Of a stretch of DNA of 5,888 nt, positions 1 through 5,110 are shown piece by piece. The position numbers and the translations under genes are program-made. Position 1 is the stretch's first letter; each line of letters starts with the position of its first letter. The DNA is from Pseudomonadota bacterium (GTDB lineage Bacteria; Pseudomonadota; Gammaproteobacteria; Acidithiobacillales; Acidithiobacillaceae), in contig JAKBXD010000123.1 of the NCBI GenBank assembly GCA_021840785.1, positions 1 to 5,888 on the forward strand, read 5' to 3'. Below the pieces are notes generated by a model. It did no database searches. It had not been told where the DNA came from and saw nothing but the letters and a program-made list of their open reading frames with translations.

Positions 1-2144
1 TTAGAGCCTCCTAGAATGGTTTCCAGCGCTACTTGAGAGTCAGTACGGCGTTGGCATAGGGGGCAGGTATGCCGATGATCGCACTCGCAGCGGAGCACCT
101 TGCGCTCCGTAACATGCGGATCGTTGACAAGCATCTTGGGATAGTGGGCGGGATTCGTTAAGGTGATGACCACGCCTGCTGCTTCGTCGATGATGTCTTC
201 ACAACCCGCTATTTCGTCATGTGTCAGGAACAGGACGAGCTGCGCACTTTCGCGAACTGCAGTGCGCAGAATCGAGCGCTTAACATAGCCGCTGGTCATG
301 CCAAGAGGGGTATCGATTACGTTTGGCGCCTCGACATCGCTAACCTTTGTCAATGCCAAAATAAACGCCAGCGTCAGCGCGCGTCGGGAAGCACCATTTA
401 GATCACGATCCGGATTGAGCGTTCGATCATTCGGCCCATAGACGATAATATCGAATTCATGGCTGATTTCGGCGCGCCGGATGATGGCCCCCTGTTCGGG
501 GTCGGCACCGATCATCTCTAGAAAAATGGAGTTCATGAGGTCGCTGACTTTTTTCAGTTCTTCATTCGTGATCCGTTCATAGGAACTTTGTAAGACGTGC
601 ATTACGTCCTGGGTCACTTCAAGCTCGGATAGAATCCGCATGCCCTTTTTTTGTTCGCGCAGCAAACGGTCACGTTCCTGCTTCAAACTTTCCTGGTCGC
701 GCCGCAATCCCTCAAGCTGTGTCTCGACCGACGATTGTTTGGATAGGCAGCGGTCCCGTTGATCCTTGTATTGCCGCCGCGTTTCGCGAAGGCCCTGGAT
801 ATCAGTATCGGGCAGAGCATCGAGCTGCAGTTCCAGCGAACGAAATTCACGGCCAGCTTCGTCGCGCAATTCCTGTAAACCTTCGCGACTCTTGACCACC
901 TTGCCGTATTCTTCCCGCCAGCGACTGCCCACATCTGAGAGCAACGATTTCGCACCGTAATAGAGGTCGGTAACAATCTCTTGGATTTCGTCGGCGCGCT
1001 TGCTATCGTTAATCAGACTCTGAATATGCTTGCAACGCCGAAGCCCATCGGGATCTCCTGGCTTCAATGTCTCTCCGCAGATGCATATCTCAGCAGTCAG
1101 CCGATCTTCGAGAACGGGTATAATCGTGTTCGGTATCTTTCCTTGGTCGTGTAGCTTTTCAAGCAGGCTGAAAGCGTGGTCGAGCACTGGCGCCAAGAGG
1201 TCAGTGGCAACGTACTGACCACGAAACAGAACACTGTGCTCCTTGTTGGCGACGTTTAGTTGATCGTCGAGCTGTTTGATCTTGCGCTTCGCCTGTTCAA
1301 TGTCCTTTTGAAGCTTCTCCTTATCGCCCTTTTGCAGCGCCTCAGTGATCTTGAGATCGGTTTTCTCAACCTTTTCATCGAAGGCGATGAACTGTTGCTT
1401 GGCATCCTCGAGCTCGCCTTCGAGTTTGATGATGTCGTCATCGATTTCCATCAGCCGCGATGCAATTTTGTTCAGCGCGCCTCCTCCTCCCACCTGCTTT
1501 GCCTGCTTATTGACATCAGATGACGCTTTGCGGACATGCCTGATGGCTTCCTCTATGACACCGAGTCCGAGAAGGGAGCGGATCGCGCGTTGCACGCGCT
1601 CGCGCTTAGTCGATAGTGCGACGTCGGCTTCGATAAAGCTGAGTGCGCGATCACCATCTGTGAAAAAAATATCGCGCAACTCTGGCGGCAGTTCGTCATT
1701 GATAATGGCCTCGGGAGCTTCGATAGGGTTCGCGCCCGTATTCTTTAAAGCAAAGAGTTTGACCGTTGACGGTGAACGACGCGAGGTTTTCCCATCCACT
1801 TCCTCGAAAGACGAGCGAACTAGCCGGTATTGGTGCCGTGTTTCACGCAGTCCAGCGGGAGCGCGCCGATATGTCGCAATCTCGAATTCGACCGTAGCCG
1901 TGATCGGAACCCGGTGGCTAGAACTGCTATCCCAATCGATCGGATGTAGTCGGAAATCCTCACCCTTGCCGGGAAGGGCTGCGTCGCCATAGAGCGCCCA
2001 TTGCAGACCATTCAAAATCGTTGTCTTTCCCGACTCGTTTGCAGCTCGGATCACAGTAAGATTGCGGTTTGGATCACTGGAAAATTGTAGTTCGAGGTCT
2101 CTCAGAAGGCGGAAATTTTCAAAGTTGGCACGGAGCAGCTTCAT
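1..2144 (-). CDS. DndD-like SMC/Rad50-type coiled-coil ATPase (3' end outside window)
   Basis: My own reading of the reverse strand gives 714 uninterrupted codons that run past position 1, so the stop lies outside the window. In order: an N-terminal KLLRANFENFR strand; Walker A AANESGKTT at residues 34-42 (Lys40); FFTDGD at 160-165, the counterpart of the FFFDGE segment of DndD; heptad-rich coiled coil roughly 190-340 and 380-540; a Cys-rich turn between the arms (Cys354, Cys356, Cys371, His373); ABC signature LNGASRRALTLAF at 582-594; Walker B VIDTPLG at 609-615; H-loop FLTHDE with His642; and a C-terminal Cys686-x-Cys688...Cys694-x2-Cys697 knuckle. DTPLG, with no Glu straight after the Asp, is typical of DndD proteins. 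The family couples ATP hydrolysis to DNA binding. ATG at 2144 has GGAGGAG nine bases upstream. Third gene of the operon. The DndD likeness is firm at fold level; a phosphorothioate role is not implied. A RecF/SbcC-like or ABC-3C ATPase is the alternative. Confidence 0.9.
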   Translation of the reverse strand, partial: MKLLRANFENFRLLRDLELQFSSDPNRNLTVIRAANESGKTTILNGLQWALYGDAALPGKGEDFRLHPIDWDSSSSHRVPITATVEFEIATYRRAPAGLRETRHQYRLVRSSFEEVDGKTSRRSPSTVKLFALKNTGANPIEAPEAIINDELPPELRDIFFTDGDRALSFIEADVALSTKRERVQRAIRSLLGLGVIEEAIRHVRKASSDVNKQAKQVGGGGALNKIASRLMEIDDDIIKLEGELEDAKQQFIAFDEKVEKTDLKITEALQKGDKEKLQKDIEQAKRKIKQLDDQLNVANKEHSVLFRGQYVATDLLAPVLDHAFSLLEKLHDQGKIPNTIIPVLEDRLTAEICICGETLKPGDPDGLRRCKHIQSLINDSKRADEIQEIVTDLYYGAKSLLSDVGSRWREEYGKVVKSREGLQELRDEAGREFRSLELQLDALPDTDIQGLRETRRQYKDQRDRCLSKQSSVETQLEGLRRDQESLKQERDRLLREQKKGMRILSELEVTQDVMHVLQSSYERITNEELKKVSDLMNSIFLEMIGADPEQGAIIRRAEISHEFDIIVYGPNDRTLNPDRDLNGASRRALTLAFILALTKVSDVEAPNVIDTPLGMTSGYVKRSILRTAVRESAQLVLFLTHDEIAGCEDIIDEAAGVVITLTNPAHYPKMLVNDPHVTERKVLRCECDHRHTCPLCQRRTDSQVALETILGGS

Positions 2145-2150
2145 GATGGT

Positions 2151-2387
2151 TTACTCCTCCGCCGATACGTCTATGCCGCGCTTCTCGGAGAGAAAGCGAG
2201 CCGCCGCGTTGCATTTGTCATTAATCTTTTTTTGGATATTTGTCCCCTGCACCCGATGTTGCCGCTCATATTCGATAATGTCTGAAATTACCTCAATTAT
2301 TTCCTCTCGATATCCTTCGCAGCGCTCCTCAATACTTTTATATTCTTTAAATATTATTGAAATTATCTTTCGATCATTCAGTGGCAT
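2151..2387 (-). CDS. Small hypothetical protein, 78 aa, between helicase and ATPase genes
   Basis: I do not recognise the family. The protein starts MPLNDRKIISIIFKEY and is rich in Glu, Lys, Arg and Ile, with no membrane segment, signal peptide or Cys pair. It reads as two or three amphipathic helices (about 5-43 and 50-70). Reality is supported by position: 23 bp after the helicase stop and 6 bp before the ATPase start, same strand, with a G-rich ribosome site (AGGGGG) five bases before its ATG. The codons for its last residues, Glu-Glu, form the GGAGGAG ribosome site of the ATPase gene, so the two are probably coupled. By count, 2221-2400 is about 37% GC, clearly below both neighbours. An inferred role is a small linking or regulatory subunit, as in ABC-three-component middle components or, more loosely, DndE. 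Neither is shown by sequence motifs. Confidence 0.78.
   Translation of the reverse strand: MPLNDRKIISIIFKEYKSIEERCEGYREEIIEVISDIIEYERQHRVQGTNIQKKINDKCNAAARFLSEKRGIDVSAEE
2154..2160 (-). promoter_or_regulatory. Strong Shine-Dalgarno site of the ATPase gene, inside the end of the small gene
   Basis: On the minus strand these bases read GGAGGAG, nine bases before the ATG at 2144. They also encode the final Glu-Glu of the 78-residue protein, just before its TAA. Ribosomes finishing the small gene therefore stop on the start region of the next one, which suggests translational coupling and fixed protein ratios. The site also decides the start codon of the ATPase. Confidence 0.75.
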
Positions 2388-2410
2388 CTTTGCCCCCTAG
2401 GTTGCCTTGA

Positions 2411-4531
2411 CTACAAATACGCCGCGTTCACCATTTTATCGATAATGGCGAGAGGGCCATCAGGTCGGCCCGCGTTTTTCGCCAACCTTGCGAACTCCTG
2501 TGCTCGCCGCAGTTCCGACCGCACGAGGCTCCGTGCGTCTGGATCGAGGCCGTCCTCCATGCCCGGTGGCAACGCCAAGAAGTCATGAATAATGCTGTAT
2601 GTCTTGTTAATAGCGCTGCACGTTCTCAGTAGGCGTCCGCGCCGCTGCACCCACTGCCGCTCAACAGTCGTGCTAGCGAGAATGAAAGCCTTGCAGATCT
2701 GTGGGATATTCACACCTTCATCGAGAACCCTTTTGGCCGTTAGGACCTGAATATCGCCCTGTTGAAAAAACCTGATGATTCTCTTCGTCTGTTCTCGGTC
2801 TGCAGTCTCTTGCGCCGTCAACTGGTGAAACAGAACCCCTCTGTCCTGCAGAAGCCTATTTACGGCATCGAGTTGTTCCGGTCCTTTGTCCGTTGCATAA
2901 ATTAGTGTGTAGCGCAGGTTTTTTAGGTTTTCATTATTAAGCAGCACTGCAAGACACGTCAGCTTGCCATCTGCCGTCTCAAGCAGTACCCGGCGGTCGC
3001 GCATGAGTTTTGTCAGATATTGATCGGGATTCCCGTCGTTGATGCGCCATGAGTTTTGTTTGATCTTATCGGTAAGATCATGCCAGGAGTCCATCTCTCT
3101 TTCCGTGAGATAAACCGGATGTACGTAATATTCGTATTCGACAAGGCATCGCCCGATTGCTTCCTCCAGCGTGAACTTGAAAACCACCGGGCCGAAGAAC
3201 GAGAGCAGGGCATCCGTGCCTTCCTGATCGTATTGGCGAATGGGTGTCGCCGAAAGGCCAAGCCTATACTCGAAGAACTCTGGCGGGTTGTTAATGAAGG
3301 AAGGGCTCCCAAGATTGTGCGCTTCGTCGGCAATTAGCAGCCTAGCGCACTCAAAGGAAGACACAGAATCATGAAATTCCGAAGTGCAGAGCGTGTCATG
3401 GCTGACTACGACGGCTTCAACGTCTGACAAGCCTGTCCATAAACGCCGCTTGATACGTTGAAGTTCAGCAGCCCGTTTCTGCGCCCCCCCGACAATAGTC
3501 AAATTTGTTGGCTTGAGACCGAAGTCTTCGATTTCCTCATACCATTGCTCGATGAGCGGCACGTATGGGGCGGCGATCACGATGAGCAGCGGCTTTTTCT
3601 GTTCATAGAGTTGGTATGCGCCGATCATCGACGTGATCGTTTTGCCGGAGCCCGTTGCCATTTCAAGGATTCCTCGGAAACCAGCACCGCACCAAGCATT
3701 CACGGCCTTGCCTTGGTGCTCAAAGGGGCCATCGTCATAGCGCAGACCCGCTGGAATGGAAAATACGCGGCCGGAACTTCCCACATATTCGGCGGGCGTT
3801 TCGGAGAACTGTGCTACACCAAGCGCCCGCTTGTACAGGGCCTCCAAATCCGCTTCCGTAGGCGGAGCTTCGGAGCTGTAGATTTTCAAAAGACGCTCTT
3901 TGATCGCGTGCGGTAGCGCAACGACAACGCAATTATCTTCCTTATTCTCCCAAAGCCGTTCAAACTGATACCTGAGCTTATCGGTGATGTACCGCTGGGT
4001 CGGGTCTTCCCAGGATTTCGAGATTGCGATCTGTTCAATGTTCTTCTTCAGACCCGCATAGGTCACGTTGCTCGATCCGTGCACAGCCATCACTTTTCCT
4101 TCTGCTTCGAATAACCAGACCTTCGGATGGAACAGTGCGTCTTTCATCACCGCAATCCTGATTTCTATTCGGCCCGCCTGAAGCAAATAGGAAAGGCATT
4201 TGAGTGAGTGTTGTTGGATTAAGTCCTCGGTAACGATCAATTCGTCGAGCGCCGATTGTGCGATCTCTCCTGCTGATTTCACACCGTCCTCTAGCGCCTC
4301 TTTATCCTCGGGACTCAACAGCGGACTTATGATGAGGCGGAAACAATGTTTCGAGCGGTTAATGAAGGTGGCTAGACCGGGTGCAAGCGAGGAAAGGACA
4401 CTGCTTGCGAAAAAGCCTACCATACAATCGACTTTATCGGAGACGAGGAAGCTGGGAATAAGCACTTCTTCCGCGAGCGGATCGCTAGGTAGGAGGTAAA
4501 GGGGCCTGATGCCCTGAAGCGCATGCAACAT
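2411..4531 (-). CDS. PLD-family nuclease / SF2 DEAH helicase fusion, 706 aa
   Basis: Residues about 15-200 form a phospholipase-D-like domain with one HKD motif: His135-x-Lys137, then Glu142 where many members have Asp, and Gly152-Ser-Ser-Asn155. PLD nucleases with a single HKD usually dimerise to build the active site. Residues about 265-650 are an SF2 helicase: Gln273 (Q motif), Walker A MATGSGKT 291-298, Ia APYVPLIEQW 321-330, DEAH 402-405, motif III LSATP 426-430, motif V VLDEGVNIP 602-610, motif VI QRRGRLLR 629-636. All core residues are present, so both activities are expected. The architecture fits an ATP-driven DNA translocase that cuts nucleic acid, as in several restriction and phage-defence systems (family knowledge). 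The ATG at 4531 has GAAGGGA six bases upstream. First gene of the minus-strand operon, followed by the small gene and the DndD-like ATPase. The specific system is not identified. Confidence 0.93.
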   Translation of the reverse strand: MLHALQGIRPLYLLPSDPLAEEVLIPSFLVSDKVDCMVGFFASSVLSSLAPGLATFINRSKHCFRLIISPLLSPEDKEALEDGVKSAGEIAQSALDELIVTEDLIQQHSLKCLSYLLQAGRIEIRIAVMKDALFHPKVWLFEAEGKVMAVHGSSNVTYAGLKKNIEQIAISKSWEDPTQRYITDKLRYQFERLWENKEDNCVVVALPHAIKERLLKIYSSEAPPTEADLEALYKRALGVAQFSETPAEYVGSSGRVFSIPAGLRYDDGPFEHQGKAVNAWCGAGFRGILEMATGSGKTITSMIGAYQLYEQKKPLLIVIAAPYVPLIEQWYEEIEDFGLKPTNLTIVGGAQKRAAELQRIKRRLWTGLSDVEAVVVSHDTLCTSEFHDSVSSFECARLLIADEAHNLGSPSFINNPPEFFEYRLGLSATPIRQYDQEGTDALLSFFGPVVFKFTLEEAIGRCLVEYEYYVHPVYLTEREMDSWHDLTDKIKQNSWRINDGNPDQYLTKLMRDRRVLLETADGKLTCLAVLLNNENLKNLRYTLIYATDKGPEQLDAVNRLLQDRGVLFHQLTAQETADREQTKRIIRFFQQGDIQVLTAKRVLDEGVNIPQICKAFILASTTVERQWVQRRGRLLRTCSAINKTYSIIHDFLALPPGMEDGLDPDARSLVRSELRRAQEFARLAKNAGRPDGPLAIIDKMVNAAYL

Positions 4532-4615
4532 CTCTATCCCTTCGCAAGAGCTATACCGCTTGCCTACCGTTGTGCATCACTGGCTATTTGTACCCGGCTT
4601 TACAACCCACTGATA

Positions 4616-4643
4616 AATGTATCGGCAACATGCAAGGGTTCAA
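4616..4643 (-). promoter_or_regulatory. Weak candidate sigma-70 promoter for the operon
   Basis: On the minus strand TTGAAC (4643-4638) and TACATT (4621-4616) are separated by 16 bp; each matches four of six consensus bases. The pair lies about 85-110 bp upstream of the helicase ATG and points at it. Matches of this quality occur by chance, so the call rests mostly on position. No better pair was found by eye in 4540-4800. Confidence 0.22.
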
Positions 4644-4708
4644 GTTCCGATGATAAGCAACAAAACCCGCCACGACTCGACTAATCCACTAAGCACCGAT
4701 TGATCGTG

Positions 4709-4735
4709 AGATTGATTTTTGTGCAGAATCAATCT
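4709..4735. repeat. 9-bp perfect inverted repeat within a GATTGAT repeat cluster
   Basis: AGATTGATT (4709-4717) and AATCAATCT (4727-4735) are exact reverse complements around a 9-base spacer. A further GATTGAT lies at 4698-4704, exactly 12 bp from the second copy, and one more ATCAAT at 4805-4810. No T-run follows the stem on either strand, so it is not an intrinsic terminator. Spacing near one to two helical turns fits a dimeric regulator site upstream of the operon, which is inference only. Confidence 0.45.
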
Positions 4736-4913
4736 ATTAAAAGCATTTTGTGTCCGTGGATCGACAAGATATGATTGTCGCAGAATGCAAGGTATTCGGT
4801 CTAGATCAATTTGAATCGCTAGAAAATGACTGTATTCTTGAAGTTATCTCGGATTTTTGTGTGGCGAATGCATTAAACCTATCATATTAATCTTAAAAAG
4901 AAAACTGCGGATT

Positions 4914-4937
4914 ATTATTTGATATTTTACAAATAAT
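4914..4937. repeat. AT-rich hairpin, 8-bp stem
   Basis: ATTATTTG (4914-4921) pairs with CAAATAAT (4930-4937) around an 8-base loop, and two more pairs form beyond one mismatch. In DNA of about 27% GC such a stem could be chance. It lies about 175-200 bp before the transposase start, near where the left end of an IS110 element could begin. Confidence 0.35.
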
Positions 4938-5009
4938 TATATGATTTTGGCGTTCGAAAACTCCACCATCAAAAAATTTTTTCCATTCTATCACCCTAAC
5001 GATGGTTTC

Positions 5010-5029
5010 TATTATCTTATTAGATAATA
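5010..5029 (+). repeat. Hairpin with 8-bp perfect stem and 4-base loop upstream of the transposase
   Basis: TATTATCT (5010-5017) pairs with AGATAATA (5022-5029) around the loop TATT, and the helix can continue past one mismatch (5006-5008 with 5031-5033). It is compact enough to fold in RNA. Its place about 80-100 bp before the transposase ATG fits a stem-loop of an IS110 guide RNA. No T-tract follows it. Confidence 0.45.
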
Positions 5030-5040
5030 TAGACATGGCC

Positions 5041-5081
5041 GGCCCTCAGGTTATCATTCGTGGGTTGCCCCGGAGAGGGCC
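5041..5081 (+). repeat. GC-rich 7-bp stem with 27-base loop just upstream of the transposase
   Basis: GGCCCTC (5041-5047) is the exact reverse complement of GAGGGCC (5075-5081). The stem begins inside the palindrome GGCCGGCC (5037-5044) and ends 30 bases before the ATG. It could be a loop of the bridge RNA or a leader structure that limits transposase translation from read-through transcripts. No terminator T-run follows. Confidence 0.45.
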
Positions 5082-5097
5082 TATCCAACAATAACGC

Positions 5098-5104
5098 AAA
5101 GGAG
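5098..5104 (+). promoter_or_regulatory. Ribosome binding site of the transposase
   Basis: AAAGGAG lies six bases before the ATG at 5111, a near-ideal Shine-Dalgarno site and spacing. It supports this start over the internal ATG at codon 11 (GMDVHKE), which lies inside the conserved first motif and would remove the N-terminal strand. Confidence 0.7.
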
Positions 5105-5110
5105 CCGACC

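Larger units (their letters stand above)
4532..5110. other. Intergenic region between the operon and the IS110 transposase
   Basis: The region separates two divergent units and has no clear gene. From left to right it holds the helicase ribosome site (4539-4545), a weak promoter candidate (4616-4643), a cluster of GATTGAT-type repeats (4698-4810), an uncertain 46-codon plus-strand frame (GTG 4750 to TAA 4890), an AT-rich stretch (about 27% GC by count over 4861-4980), three hairpins (4914-4937, 5010-5029, 5041-5081) and the transposase ribosome site. Somewhere in the right part the chromosomal DNA gives way to the IS left end. Composition turns GC-rich near 5034, but that need not be the junction. 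Confidence 0.7.
4911..5110 (+). ncRNA. Candidate IS110 left-end non-coding region with bridge (guide) RNA; ends uncertain
   Basis: IS110-group elements encode a structured RNA in the non-coding end upstream of the transposase; its two loops pair with target and donor DNA and direct recombination (established for IS621-type elements). Here about 200 bases before the transposase contain an 8-bp hairpin at 5010-5029 and a GC-rich stem 5041-5047/5075-5081 with a large 27-base loop, a shape like a guide-bearing loop. The RNA ends, the guides and the core dinucleotide cannot be set without the right end of the element. If this element belongs to the IS1111 group, the RNA would instead lie downstream of the transposase. 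Confidence 0.33.

Noticed and set aside
1..3. The bases TTA at the window start read as a TAA stop for the ATPase
   Set aside because: The TAA is one base out of frame. Codons in the ATPase frame end at position 3 and the next begins AA, so the gene continues out of the window.
1345..1992. 215-codon open frame on the plus strand
   Set aside because: It lies wholly opposite the coiled-coil and N-terminal part of the ATPase gene, whose motifs are unmistakable. Its product is Ser/Arg-rich and resembles no family.
3458..3916. 152-codon open frame on the plus strand
   Set aside because: It is antisense to the helicase core (Walker A region) and its product has no recognisable motif. It is a shadow of the real gene.
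1..4531. Calling the operon a phosphorothioate Dnd system
   Set aside because: Only a DndD-like ATPase is present. The cysteine desulfurase, DndB, DndC and DndE are not seen, the small protein has no clear DndE features, and the PLD-helicase is not a DndFGH component.
4631..4655. GGGTTCAAGTTCC looks like a tRNA T-arm, possibly an attachment site
   Set aside because: Only two or three of the five T-stem pairs form, and there is no acceptor stem, anticodon arm or CCA end nearby. It is a chance match.
4709..4740. Inverted repeat read as an intrinsic terminator
   Set aside because: The stem is AT-rich and no run of T follows it on either strand, so it does not fit a Rho-independent terminator.
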